From contig NZ_CP113942.1 of the NCBI RefSeq assembly GCF_029392815.1, positions 1,178,001 through 1,242,000 on the forward strand: a stretch of 64,000 nucleotides of DNA, written 5' to 3'. Under the pieces are notes generated by a model. The model did no database searches. It was not told where the DNA came from and was given only the letters and a program-made list of their open reading frames with translations. Positions 1 through 9,665 of the stretch are shown here, in pieces (the stretch's first letter is position 1; each line of letters begins with the position of its first letter). Position numbers and translations under genes: made by a program. Source of the DNA: Bifidobacterium sp. ESL0682. GTDB taxonomy: Bacteria; Actinomycetota; Actinomycetes; Actinomycetales; Bifidobacteriaceae.

Positions 1-811
1 CAATCAACCCACCCCACCGGCTCAACGCCAGAGCATCATCGAACGCCTCGACCCACGTGTCAAACTAATCGTATTCCTCGTCCTGATGTTCACTTCGTTT
101 ATGGTCACTTCCCTGCCGCAACTGGCGCTGACCGCTGTAATGGTTGTCATACTGGCTGCCGCCGCGAAGCTCGGGCCAAAGCTGTTGTTCCGCTCGATGA
201 AGGGATTCCTCATACTGCTCGCCGTGATGGGTGTCATCAATATGCTCTTCGTACGCACCGGCAGGCCTCTGGTCTCCATCGCCTCCTTCCCCATTACCGA
301 TGATGGCGTCATGGCGGCGATACTCTACACCTGCAGATTCGGGCTGGTCATTCTGCTGGGCATCATCCTGCTGCAGACCACCACGCCCACCGCGTTAACC
401 GACGGATTCGGCTCTTTGCTTTCGCCGTTACGCAAATTCGGTCTGCATACCCAGGAACTGGCTTTGGTGATGAGCCTGGCGCTGCGTTTCCTGCCGACAC
501 TGGCGGCCGAAGCCCGCAACATCATCGACGCGCAATCGGCCCGTGGAGGCAGCATCGAAACCGGTTCACCCACCCGTCGTCTCAAGGCACTGGCGGCCAT
601 TGTCGTTCCGATTTTCGCCGGTGCGCTGCGCCATTCCGACAACCTTTCGCTGGCCTTGGACGCTCGCTGCTATGAAGAGAACATCGAACGCACCCATTGG
701 CATGCGATGCACGTCGCCCGTCGGGATGTTGCCTTCATCGTGCTCTGCGCACTGTATCTGGCGATATTGCTGACGCTCAAAACAGGACTCGTGGCGGCCC
801 CTCGTCTCTAA
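1..811 (+). CDS. ecfT: EcfT, transmembrane component of an ECF-type vitamin/metal transporter (5' end outside window)
   Basis: The frame is open from base 2 with no stop, so the gene begins before the window; 269 residues are visible. EcfT is the membrane scaffold of energy-coupling factor importers. It couples two EcfA ATPases to a substrate-binding S component that defines the vitamin or metal. The sequence shows the family's N-terminal 'DPRVKL' stretch, four or five hydrophobic helices, and the two cytoplasmic coupling motifs with the Ala-Arg-Gly signature: AQSARGG (about 540 nt) and a second, more divergent ALDARCY (about 655-670 nt). The ATPase and S-component genes are probably upstream, outside the window, so the substrate cannot be inferred. 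The family call is strong. Confidence 0.9.
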   Translation, partial: NQPTPPAQRQSIIERLDPRVKLIVFLVLMFTSFMVTSLPQLALTAVMVVILAAAAKLGPKLLFRSMKGFLILLAVMGVINMLFVRTGRPLVSIASFPITDDGVMAAILYTCRFGLVILLGIILLQTTTPTALTDGFGSLLSPLRKFGLHTQELALVMSLALRFLPTLAAEARNIIDAQSARGGSIETGSPTRRLKALAAIVVPIFAGALRHSDNLSLALDARCYEENIERTHWHAMHVARRDVAFIVLCALYLAILLTLKTGLVAAPRL

Positions 812-866
812 CTTTCCTGGTTCAGGTTCCAGGAAAAGAAACACGACCCGCGAATTCGTCTCTTTT

Positions 867-896
867 CTGACAGTCTCAGCCAAATCCTGATAGAGT
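867..896 (+). promoter_or_regulatory. Possible sigma-70-type promoter for the amidohydrolase
   Basis: CTGACA at 867-872 and TAGAGT at 891-896 are separated by 18 bp, about 45 bp before the chosen start codon. The match is only moderate and comes from sequence inspection alone. Confidence 0.3.
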
Positions 897-939
897 GAAA
901 GCGAGTTTGTTTTCAAGCTTCACTTTCAAAGGAGACGAT

Positions 940-2285
940 ATGCACGCACCACGTAATACCGCGATAGAACCTTTCGCCATCGAGCACGCCACTGTCGCCA
1001 CCGGCGACGCTGATGGCCGTACGTTGAGCGATACCACCATCCTGGTGGACGGTCTTGGCAAGATCCGAGAAATCGGACCGTCCTCGAACGTGGTGGTGCC
1101 TCCGGGCTATCACGAGCTGGACGGCACCGGCAAGGTCGTCTCCCCGGCATGATCAACGGTCACGTCCACACCTTCTCGCAGGGCAAGCCGCTCGACCCCA
1201 AGGGCAGCACTCCGGAAGGCCAGCGCAAGACCGCCAAAATCATGCATTCGGCGCCAGGCAAGCTCTTCATGTATGAGACCAGCAAATCCAACATCATGAC
1301 GCTGCTGAACTCCGGTGTCACCACCATCCGCACGGTCGGCGACGTCGGCTATGAGGTCGTCGCCATCCGTGACCGCATCAACTCCGGAAAGATGGTCGGT
1401 CCGCGCATCATGGCTGCAGGCCCGATGCTCGCGATTCCCGACGGCCACGGCGCACCGCTGGTCGCCATGGAAAGCACCACCCCCGAAGAAGCGCGTAGCG
1501 AGGCCGAATACAGCATCGACCACGGTGTCAACGCCCTGAAGATCGCGGCCACCGGTGGTGTCACCGATTCTCAGGTACCCGGCGAGGCCGGCGCTCCGCA
1601 GATGACCACCGAGCAGATGAGCGCTATTTGCGAGGCCGCACACGCCAACGACATCATCGTTGCCGCTCACGCCCAGAGCGTGGAAGGTGTTCGCCGCGCA
1701 CTGAAGGCCGGCGTCGACACCATCGAACACGGCTGCGAGCTGGACGACGAACTGACCGAGCTTTTCCTGAACAATCCGAACTCACTGCGCGGCTGGAGTG
1801 CTCTGGAGCCTACGCTTTCCGCGGGCCTGCCGATGAAGTATCTTTCGCAGGAAACCTTGAACATGACCGACGTCCAGATGCAGAACTCCGTCCCTGTAAT
1901 TGAGGGTATGGTCAATGGCGCACGTCAGGCGCATGAAGCCGGCATCAAGGTCGGCGTCGGCACCGACACCGCCATGCCGTTCGTACCGCAGTATGGCACC
2001 TGGCGCGAGATGGCCTTGCTCAACCGTTTTGCTGGGTTTACCCCTGCCGAGGCCTTCCACGCCGGCACGCAGGTCACCGCCGAGATTCTCGGTCTAAGCG
2101 ATGAAACCGGGTCGCTTGAGGTCGGCAAGTCCGCCGATCTGCTGGTGCTCGAGGAGAACCCAGTCGATAACCTGCGTACGCTGGAGAAGCCGCTGCTCGT
2201 GGTTGCCGCCGGTCATCCGATCTTCCACCCGCAGGTCGAACGTTTCGACGACATGGAAGCTCAGCTGGACGAAGCTTATAAGTAA
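940..2285 (+). CDS. Metal-dependent amidohydrolase (imidazolonepropionase/prolidase-like), broken by one frameshift
   Basis: This is a member of the amidohydrolase superfamily (TIM-barrel hydrolases of cyclic amides, peptides or lactams); the substrate is unknown. The start at 940 has an AAAGGAG site 5-6 nt upstream. Frame 1 stops at 1150-1152 and the rest is open from 1149. Adding one base in the C/G run at 1142-1147 gives a continuous 448-residue protein reading ...VSPGMINGHVH. Visible active-site elements are the HxH metal motif (GHVH), the candidate carbamylated lysine in ALKIAATGG, histidines in VAAHAQS and IEHGCE, and the aspartate in VGTDTAMPF. A strong terminator follows at 2342-2380, so the gene is probably monocistronic. 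The break looks like a missing base rather than decay. Confidence 0.8.
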
Positions 2286-2341
2286 AGCAATCATCATTTT
2301 CATCAGCTGATTCCGCTTCATTACATCGGACGATGAAAGGA

Positions 2342-2380
2342 AAATCCGCCACCTTACAACATTGAGGTGGCGGATTTTTA
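2342..2380 (+). terminator. Rho-independent terminator of the amidohydrolase gene
   Basis: Perfect 13-bp arms at 2342-2354 and 2365-2377 are followed by a short T run. The site lies 57 nt after the stop codon. Confidence 0.85.
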
Positions 2381-2466
2381 TACGTCAGATACGAACATCG
2401 ACCCATTCGGATAATCAAGGTAACCCGGTCACATCGAATAAGCAACCTTTCGTTCCCATCAATGAC

Positions 2467-2502
2467 AATGTGGTCCAATTCTAAGAAGAACTGGACCACA
2501 TT
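2467..2502 (-). terminator. Hairpin terminator candidate downstream of the dehydrogenase gene
   Basis: There are 11-bp arms at 2467-2477 and 2492-2502 (AATGTGGTCCA and its complement), 49 nt beyond the minus-strand stop at 2551. The U-tract is weak in both directions. It could serve as a bidirectional terminator between convergent genes. Confidence 0.45.
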
Positions 2503-2550
2503 TATCAAATGCACGAGTCGGTAGAAACCAACCTGGCAATACCCAACCGT

Positions 2551-3543
2551 TTAGCGATGCGCGTTGTCCTGCAACGGCTCACCATTGGCATACCGACGTA
2601 CGTTGGCCACGGCGATGTCGACGATATGGGCATCGTTGCTGGCCAGGTGGCTGCCGCCGGCGACATGCGGGGTCATGAGGCATCGAGGTTCGTTCCAGAG
2701 CGGATGGGTAGGCGGCAACGGTTCCGTCTCGAAGACATCGAGCCCGACACCACGAATGGCATTATGCTTCAACGCTTCGGCCAAGGCATCGTCGTCAACC
2801 GCGTCTCCACGGCCTCCGTTGACGAGGATGGCATCTTTCTTGAGCATCGCAATCCTACGTACATCAATCAGATGATGGGTATCAGCCGCTCTCGGAAGCG
2901 ACAAGGCGACCACATCAGCCTGCGGCAACAGCTCATCGAGCTCGTCGAAGCCATGCATCTCATCGATGCCCTCAACGGATTTGTCGGCACTGCGACGCAC
3001 ACCAACGGTATGCATGCCGACACCCTTGGCAAGACCTGCGAAATGCGAGCCGATATCTCCGGTACCGATGACCAATGCCGTTGCACCGCGTGGGGTGAGC
3101 ACGCTGCCCTCGTCCTGCCAACGATGAGCCGTCTGGTCACGGACATAGAGTTCGAGGTTCTTCATCAACGCCCACATCATCGCAATCATGTGTTCGGAAA
3201 CCGACTGCCCGTATGCGCCGGTCGCACTGGTGACGGTCACACCTTCCGGCAGCACACCGGGTTTGATATACGCATCGACTCCCGCGCTCCAGGTCTGCAG
3301 CCATTCAAGATTGGTGAATTGCGGAGCCAAAGCCGGATCGAAATTGCCCAGTACCGCCGTGGCACGCCCACGCAATTGCTCGGGAATCTGCGCCTTCACT
3401 TTCATGTCGCCATAGTTCTTAGGATCCCCGCAGAACTCAATGGGAACATCTCCGGCAGCTTCGATGAACCGTTGCTTGTCCTTTTCGTCAACAGGTATGC
3501 AATTAACGATGAATTTGCCGTCTTTGCCATCTTGCTGAGTCAT
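2551..3543 (-). CDS. D-isomer-specific 2-hydroxyacid dehydrogenase family protein (NAD-dependent)
   Basis: A 330-residue cytosolic oxidoreductase that should interconvert a 2-keto acid and a D-2-hydroxy acid with NAD(P)H. The nucleotide-binding Rossmann motif GTGDIG is at residues 160-165. The catalytic triad is in place: R245 in VNGGRGD, E274 in DVFETEPL and H293 in TPHVAGG. The N-terminal catalytic half is divergent, so the substrate (hydroxypyruvate, glyoxylate, phenylpyruvate or other) cannot be named. The start at 3543 has an AGAAGGG site 6-7 nt upstream. The gene lies 40 nt downstream of rarA on the same strand and may be co-transcribed with it. Confidence 0.9.
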   Translation of the reverse strand: MTQQDGKDGKFIVNCIPVDEKDKQRFIEAAGDVPIEFCGDPKNYGDMKVKAQIPEQLRGRATAVLGNFDPALAPQFTNLEWLQTWSAGVDAYIKPGVLPEGVTVTSATGAYGQSVSEHMIAMMWALMKNLELYVRDQTAHRWQDEGSVLTPRGATALVIGTGDIGSHFAGLAKGVGMHTVGVRRSADKSVEGIDEMHGFDELDELLPQADVVALSLPRAADTHHLIDVRRIAMLKKDAILVNGGRGDAVDDDALAEALKHNAIRGVGLDVFETEPLPPTHPLWNEPRCLMTPHVAGGSHLASNDAHIVDIAVANVRRYANGEPLQDNAHR

Positions 3544-3583
3544 ATTTAGCCCTTCTCATAATGACACGTTTTACGGTTTAATA

Positions 3584-5012
3584 CTAACCGTTGTTATGGT
3601 TGCGCTCTTGCCCGTCAGAGGAATCATTACCTGCTGATCCGTTTGTCTGCCCGTTGCCACCATGCAGAATCTCGCGAATCTTCTCGAGTCTTGGCCCGAC
3701 CTCACGCTCATAACCTCGGTCGTTGGGGTGATAATATTCACGGCCCACCAGCTCATCGGGCATGTATTGTTGCGTGGCGACGCCACCGGGCACATCATGC
3801 GCGTAAATGTAGCCTTCTTTGTTGCCCCAATCCTTCATGAGCTTGGTCGGGGCGTTACGCAGCCAGAGCGGCACCTGACCGATCATTCCCGCATCTACGT
3901 CGGCGAGCGCCTGGTTGATGGCATTGTAGCTGGCATTGGATTTGGGTGCCGTGGCCACGGCGATAACCGCTTCTGAAAGTATGATCCGTGCCTCGGGCAT
4001 ACCAACCATGGCTACAGCCTGTGCCGCGGCGACGGTAACCTGCAAAATCTGCGGAGCAGCCATGCCGACCTCTTCGGCCGAGGCAATCATGATGCGTCGG
4101 GCGATGAATCGCGGGTCCTCCCCGCTCGCAGCATTCGTGCCAGATAGTGCAAGGCGGCATCCGGGTCTGAACCCCGCATCGATTTGATGAATGCGGAGGC
4201 GACGTCGTAATGGTCGTCGCCGTCCTTGTCGTAACGCACGGTAGCGGAATCCATGACCTTCGAGACGATATCGGGGGTGATGATCGGTTTGCGAGCGCCT
4301 TTTTGCGTTCTTTATCGCCGGTGACCGCACCGGCGGCCGCCTCGAGGATCGTCAGCGTCTTACGCCCGTCTCCCCCTGCCATGCGAATAATCTCATTGAT
4401 GCCCGCGTCGCTGGCTTTGACTTCGCCCTTGAGACCATGTTCGCTTTCCAACGCACGGGTAATCAGCGTTTTGAGGTCGTCAGGTTCCAGCGACTCGAGC
4501 TTGACCACCACCGACCGGCTTAGCAACGGTTTGTTGATGGAGAAACTCGGATTTTCCGTGGTGGCGCCGATGAAGGTGACATCACGGTTTTCGACGCTGG
4601 GAAGCAATGCATCCTGCTGGGATTTGGAAAAGCGGTGCACCTCATCGATGAACAGCACAGTCTCCCGCCCCTGTGTCACCAAGCGTTCGTGGGCTCGATC
4701 CAACACCGCGCGCACATCCTTGACTCCGGAAGTGACGGCGGAAAGCTCTTCAAAATCGCGTCCGGATTGCTGCGCGACAATATAGGCCAACGTGGTCTTG
4801 CCGACTCCCGGAGGACCAAAAAGGATAATCGAACTCGGCGCAGTCAATGACCCCTTCGACGCAGGACTGGCAAGCCGACGCAACGGCGAGCCTTCGCCCA
4901 ACACCTGTTGCTGGCCCACCACGTCGTCAAGAGACACCGGCCGCATCCGCACGGCCAGCGGGCGGGTCACGTCTTCTGGCGCATCAGCGGCACTGAACAA
5001 ATCTTCGGTCAT
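3584..5012 (-). CDS. rarA: Replication-associated recombination protein A (RarA/MgsA, AAA+ ATPase), two frameshifts
   Basis: RarA is a clamp-loader-like AAA+ ATPase that acts at stalled replication forks. Walker A GPPGVGKT is at residues 66-73 and Walker B FIDEVH at 121-126, followed by sensor-type GATTENPSF. The reading frame changes twice: at the T5 run 4300-4304 and at the C4 run 4120-4123 (plus-strand bases). One extra base at each restores a 476-residue protein, typical for the family, with the middle segment (…[14 protein letters not shown]…) in the third frame and the C-terminal oligomerisation domain ending at 3584. The start at 5012 follows AAGGTG. The gene sits 67 nt after the helicase gene on the same strand. 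Both breaks are most simply missing bases. Confidence 0.88.
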
Positions 5013-5079
5013 GCCTTCACCTTATCCCATCGTTCGAACATTTGTTCGGTTCCTTGCTAGATTTCAAAGACCGAGCTGA

Positions 5080-7650
5080 TCAATCAAGTCCGTCATCGCT
5101 GACTCGATAATCCACGAAGACCACCTCACCGCTTTCCTGCGTGGCATCGAGATCGACGGTGCCGGTGATGGCCCAGTCGTGGTCACCGTCGGAATCATCG
5201 ATGATCTGCCGTACCTTCCAGGTGTGTTCCTTGGCCTCATTGGAGTCGTCCAAGATGAACAGCTTGCCGCTGCGGGCCTTCTGATCGATGCCGACGTATT
5301 CGTGTTCGTCGTAATAATCGTCCAGTGCATCCTCCCATTCGTGCACACCATAGCCCCAGTCCTTGTCGAGCGCACCGAGCTCTTCCGGCCTGTCCTGGTC
5401 CATGAGCTGAATCCGGCGGAACATGGCGTTGCGAATAAGCACGATAAGTCCTCGCCTATCCTCTACCACAGCAGTCTTGCCGCCGGGAGCGGCGGCGGTG
5501 AGCCCAGCGTTTTCTGCATCGGCAGCCGTCTCGCCGCCGGCGTTCTCCCACTCGTCCACAAGACTGGAATCGACGGAACGCACGACCACACGTAGCCACG
5601 AGATGATGTCCTCAAGTTCATCGTTGCGTTTTTCGACGGGAACCGTTCGCGCCAAGGAACGGTAAGCGTCAGAAAGATAGCGCAGAAGCGTGCCTTCGCT
5701 CCGGGCAATGTTGTATCGGGCGATGTAGCCGGTGAAATCACTGGCCGTCTCGACCATGTCGCGCACCACCGATTTGGGACTCAACTCATAATCATTGGCC
5801 CAGGGCACATCATGGCGATATTCATCGAACGCTGCATCAAGCATTTCCTCAAGCGGCTTGGGCCAAGTGACTTCCTGCAGCTTGTCGATGCGCTCGTCGT
5901 AGTCGAGTCCATCGGCCTTCATTTCGGCCATCGCCTTATCGCGCGCCTGTCGTTGCTGGGCTTTCAAAACCTGCTTGGGGTCTTCAAGCGTCGCTTCGAC
6001 CATCGAGAGAACGTCGAGCGCATAAGTGTCGGATTCAGGCTCGAGCAGTTCCAGCGCCGCCAAGAGGAACGGCGAAAGCGGCTGGTCAAGCGCGAAATTG
6101 TCCGGCACCTCAACGGACAGGAAATAATCCTTTCCGCCGCGGTCATTGTCTTCCGCCTCGATGAAGGACGAATCGAACATGGTTTGGAAGATCTCATCGG
6201 CACGCTCGTGCAGATGCTCTTTCTGCTCAGGTGTTTGCGAGGAATCGTCGATGAGCTTGTCGATGCGAGCGCGCGCATCGCCGCCTTGCGCCACCTCGTT
6301 CAGAACCATGGAGTGGCTGATCTTCATGTGCGGCACCAACGTTTCGGGCTCAGCCTCGATGAGCTTGTCGAATGTGCCTTCGTTCCACGTGACGAAGCCT
6401 TCCTGGGGCTTCTTGCGCTTGATCTTCTTGAGTTTTTTCGGGTCGCCATTAGCCTTGGCGATGGCCCGGGCGTTCTCGATCTCGAATTCGGGGGCCTCCG
6501 CCACCACCAGCCCTTCGGTGTCGAATCCCATGCGTCCGGCACGTCCGGCGATCTGATGGAATTCACGAGCGCGCAATTTGCGCATTTTGAATCCATCGAA
6601 TTTGGTGAGCTGGGTCAACACGACCGAATGAATCGGCACGTTGATACCGACGCCAAGCGTATCGGTGCCACAGATGACCGGAAGCAGACCTTGCTGCGCG
6701 AGTTGTTCGACCAAGCGCCGGTAGCGTGGCAGCATACCCGCGTGATGAATGCCGACTCCGGTGCGCAACAGTCGTTGCAGAATCTTGCCGAATGCCGTGG
6801 TGAAGCGCGTTCCCTTGATGGCTTCGGTGATGGCCTTGCGCTGTTCCTTGCTGGAAACACCCGTGCTGGCAAGCGCCTGTGCGGTTTCAAGCGCCGCATC
6901 CTGCGAAAAGTGGACGACGTAGATGGGGGTATCGCTGCGATTGAAGAGCAGTTCGACCGTGCCGGCGAGCTGTTTGTCGGTGTATTCGTAGCTCAGCGGC
7001 ACCGGCCTCGGCGCATCGTCGATGACATCTACATCGCGCCGAGTCATGTCCTCGAGCTTGTCGGCGATGGCGTTGACATTGCCGAGCGTGGCGCTCATCA
7101 GGAGGAACTGAGTCTTGGGCAGCGTCAGCAGCGGCACCTGCCAAGCCCAGCCGCGGTCAGTATCGCCATAGTAATGGAACTCGTCCATCGCCACGCAGCC
7201 GATATCGGCGTTCACGCCTTCACGCAACGCTTGGTTGGCCAGAATTTCGGCAGTGCAGCAGATGATCGGCGCATCAGAATTGATGCTGGTATCGCCGGTA
7301 ATCATGCCGACATTGTCACGGCCGAATGCCTCTACCAAGTCAAAGAATTTCTCGGAGACCAAGGCCTTGATCGGCGCAGTGTAATATGAACGCCGTCCGG
7401 TGCACAACGCCGCAAAATGCATGCCCAATGCCACCAACGATTTGCCAGACCCGGTTGGCGTGCTCAAAATGACATGGTCTCCGGCCAGCAGGTCCATCAC
7501 GGCCTCTTCCTGATGCGGCCACGGGTCGATTCCCTTGACATCGTGCACCCATCCGAAAAACCTGTCATAGATCTCGTCGGCATCGATATTATGCCTCTCG
7601 TCCCCGCTGCCGTCCCAGCTAGGCGCCAATTCCCCTAAACTCTGTGTCAT
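5080..7650 (-). CDS. DEAD/DEAH-box SKI2-like helicase with DUF3516 C-terminal region
   Basis: An 856-residue ATP-dependent RNA or DNA helicase of superfamily 2, Ski2-like. Walker A TPTGSGKS is at residues 64-71 and the motif II variant DEFH at 156-159 (instead of DEAH/DEVH). Motif III SAT follows, then motif VI HQIAGRAGRMGFD. The long C-terminal part after about residue 480 resembles the DUF3516 region found in actinobacterial members. It is related to HelY, but I do not give that symbol because two Ski2-like paralogs exist in actinobacteria. RNA turnover or remodelling is the likely role. It is probably the first gene of a helicase-rarA unit. Confidence 0.88.
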   Translation of the reverse strand: MTQSLGELAPSWDGSGDERHNIDADEIYDRFFGWVHDVKGIDPWPHQEEAVMDLLAGDHVILSTPTGSGKSLVALGMHFAALCTGRRSYYTAPIKALVSEKFFDLVEAFGRDNVGMITGDTSINSDAPIICCTAEILANQALREGVNADIGCVAMDEFHYYGDTDRGWAWQVPLLTLPKTQFLLMSATLGNVNAIADKLEDMTRRDVDVIDDAPRPVPLSYEYTDKQLAGTVELLFNRSDTPIYVVHFSQDAALETAQALASTGVSSKEQRKAITEAIKGTRFTTAFGKILQRLLRTGVGIHHAGMLPRYRRLVEQLAQQGLLPVICGTDTLGVGINVPIHSVVLTQLTKFDGFKMRKLRAREFHQIAGRAGRMGFDTEGLVVAEAPEFEIENARAIAKANGDPKKLKKIKRKKPQEGFVTWNEGTFDKLIEAEPETLVPHMKISHSMVLNEVAQGGDARARIDKLIDDSSQTPEQKEHLHERADEIFQTMFDSSFIEAEDNDRGGKDYFLSVEVPDNFALDQPLSPFLLAALELLEPESDTYALDVLSMVEATLEDPKQVLKAQQRQARDKAMAEMKADGLDYDERIDKLQEVTWPKPLEEMLDAAFDEYRHDVPWANDYELSPKSVVRDMVETASDFTGYIARYNIARSEGTLLRYLSDAYRSLARTVPVEKRNDELEDIISWLRVVVRSVDSSLVDEWENAGGETAADAENAGLTAAAPGGKTAVVEDRRGLIVLIRNAMFRRIQLMDQDRPEELGALDKDWGYGVHEWEDALDDYYDEHEYVGIDQKARSGKLFILDDSNEAKEHTWKVRQIIDDSDGDHDWAITGTVDLDATQESGEVVFVDYRVSDDGLD

Positions 7651-7785
7651 AACCCCAACTCTATCGTCCGCTCGCTACTCTTCACTGTTATTTCAGCATA
7701 GAGATCTCTTCAGCTCACCATTATTCACAAGTAATATCGCCTTCCCGTCCCACAACCTACCTGTCAAAGCAGGTTTACGGACAAA

Positions 7786-7825
7786 GAAATGGTGACCACT
7801 GTGAAAAAACAATGGTCACCATTTC
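7786..7825 (-). terminator. Terminator of the gluABCD operon
   Basis: Perfect 13-bp arms GAAATGGTGACCA (7786-7798) and its complement (7813-7825), 18 nt past the gluD stop. TTTCTTT follows on the minus strand. Confidence 0.7.
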
Positions 7826-7843
7826 AAAACTTACGACAGCAGG

Positions 7844-8983
7844 TTATTCATCCTTGTGTCCGTCAGACTTGTCCGTCTTCGGATGAGACTTGAGTCCCGG
7901 AATCGGGATATTAGGAAGCTCGATATGGTCGGAGTCCTTGGCGCTGTCGGGATGTGTAGCGTCATAGCCCTGCATGTAGCGCGTTTCCCTCCAGTGATGC
8001 ACGGAGGCATTGGTGCCACGATGATGGATGTGGTATTGGCCGGGAGCACCACCATAGCGGTCCTCGCCCAATTCCTTGGCCACGGCAATCTGGTTGACAT
8101 TGGAGGCATCCATGATGGCGATCGGGGCTACGGCTTCAGGCTCGGCGGGAGCTGCGGTGCGTGCCTGCATACGGCTCGGGAGCCATTCGGCGAGCTTGGA
8201 CAGCAACGCGCAGACGATGAAGTAGACCACGCCTGCAACGACCAATGTCTGCAGAATGTTGAAGTACATCGAGCCCAGACGGCGCGATTCCTGCAACAGA
8301 TCCGTGTACATGATGATCGAACCGAGCGCCGTATCCTTCAAGACGACGACCAGCTGGGTCACAGCGGCCGGCAGCATGGCGTAGATGGCCTGCGGGACTT
8401 CGACCTGCATCAACGACTGCGTGGTGGTCAAGCCAAGGGCCAGCGAAGCCTCGCGCTGACCGCCGGGCAGGTTGCCCACACCGCTTCGTACCAATTCCGC
8501 GACCACGGAACCGTTATAGAGAATCAGACCGAGTACGACTGCCCAATAGGAGGCGCTTTGAATACCCATGAAGGAGAAGAGTCTCCAGAAGAAAATCATG
8601 AACATCAGCACCGGCACCGCGCGGCAGAATTCGACGATGACGCCGGAAACCGCTCGTACGATTCCACTCGGCAGCAGCCTGCCGATACCGAAAATCAGAC
8701 CGAAAACAACCGATCCGATAACCGCCAGCACAGCCGCCTTGATCGTCATCCAAAGCCCCGGCAGATAGAAGTCAGTCCAGGCCTCGCCGTCTAAAGCGGG
8801 CTTCCAGAGCGCCCAGTCCAGCTGGTTCTCGCCATCCGGCGGGTTATGCAGGCGCATGAGAATGAGCACCACGAGAATGATGACGATGATGCCACCAATC
8901 CAGTTGGCGATACGAATGTTGCGTTTGCCTTTCGGCCCCGGCTCATCGAAGAGCACGGACGATTCATTGTTGTTCTTGCTCAT
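7844..8983 (-). CDS. gluD: Glutamate-type ABC transporter permease GluD
   Basis: Integral membrane permease of the polar amino-acid (HisM/GlnP) family, second of two permeases in a gluABCD cluster. The start at 8983 (MSKNNNE) has GAGGTG about 6 nt upstream and begins 4 nt after the gluC stop; an upstream in-frame ATG at 9004 lies inside gluC and is less likely. The protein has about six hydrophobic segments and the ABC-coupling EAA-like loop (PGGQREASLALGL). A roughly 90-residue charged, His/Asp-rich tail follows the last helix. The tail is longer than in most family members and probably cytoplasmic. Gene order and family support uptake of glutamate or another polar amino acid. Confidence 0.85.
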   Translation of the reverse strand: MSKNNNESSVLFDEPGPKGKRNIRIANWIGGIIVIILVVLILMRLHNPPDGENQLDWALWKPALDGEAWTDFYLPGLWMTIKAAVLAVIGSVVFGLIFGIGRLLPSGIVRAVSGVIVEFCRAVPVLMFMIFFWRLFSFMGIQSASYWAVVLGLILYNGSVVAELVRSGVGNLPGGQREASLALGLTTTQSLMQVEVPQAIYAMLPAAVTQLVVVLKDTALGSIIMYTDLLQESRRLGSMYFNILQTLVVAGVVYFIVCALLSKLAEWLPSRMQARTAAPAEPEAVAPIAIMDASNVNQIAVAKELGEDRYGGAPGQYHIHHRGTNASVHHWRETRYMQGYDATHPDSAKDSDHIELPNIPIPGLKSHPKTDKSDGHKDE

Positions 8984-8987
8984 GCGT

Positions 8988-9665
8988 TCACCTCTGTACT
9001 GCAAGCTTGTTGGAAAGGAACGTGGTCAGCGCCCCGATCGGAATGATCAGAATGACGTAGCCGAACGCGAAGATCAGGAAGATGGCGACGATGGAGTTCG
9101 CATGGAATTCAATCATCTCGCTCATCAGGCTGGAAGTTTCGGTGGCGACCGATGCCGCCGCTGCGACCGTCGAATTCTTCAGAAGGGCGATCAGGGTATT
9201 GCCCAGAGGCGCGACGGAACCACGAAATGCCTGCGGTAGAATAATCTGCGTGGCCGATTGCATGAAGCTCAGGCCAAGCGCGCGTGCCGCCTCAGCCTGA
9301 CCGAGAGGCACGGTGTTGATGCCGGAACGCAGGGATTCACAGACGAAGGCCGCCGTGTACAGCGAGAGGCCGGTGACCGCAAGCCAGAAGAAGTTCGTAG
9401 CGAAAGTGCTGGAGAACGTGAGCTTGAGCTGGGCGAAAGCACCAAGCACCATGAAGACCATGATAATGGTCAATGGCATGTTTTTGAAGAACTCAACGTA
9501 GCCGCTCGCGACAGCACGCAGCGAGGAAATCGGCGAAATGCGCATCATCAGCAGGATGACACCAAGAATCAGCGAGAACAATGCAGACCAAAGCGTCAAC
9601 TCGATGTTGACAAGGAACGCTCCCGGAACGTTGTACTGGCTGAACAATTGCAGAAATTCATTCAT
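8988..9665 (-). CDS. gluC: Glutamate-type ABC transporter permease GluC
   Basis: A 225-residue polar amino-acid ABC permease with about five transmembrane helices and the coupling loop VPLGQAEAARALGLS. Its ATG overlaps the gluB stop by 4 bp (ATGA), which indicates translational coupling. It forms the heterodimeric channel with GluD. Confidence 0.9.
   Translation of the reverse strand: MNEFLQLFSQYNVPGAFLVNIELTLWSALFSLILGVILLMMRISPISSLRAVASGYVEFFKNMPLTIIMVFMVLGAFAQLKLTFSSTFATNFFWLAVTGLSLYTAAFVCESLRSGINTVPLGQAEAARALGLSFMQSATQIILPQAFRGSVAPLGNTLIALLKNSTVAAAASVATETSSLMSEMIEFHANSIVAIFLIFAFGYVILIIPIGALTTFLSNKLAVQR

Noticed and set aside
1149-1152. ATGA overlap in the amidohydrolase read as two coupled genes
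   Set aside because: The first piece is only 70 residues and the join restores the family's VSPGMINGHVH motif with one base, so a single broken gene is far likelier.
5812-7389. 525-codon plus-strand open frame opposite the helicase
   Set aside because: The helicase motifs are on the minus strand; the plus frame shows no domain or ribosome site.
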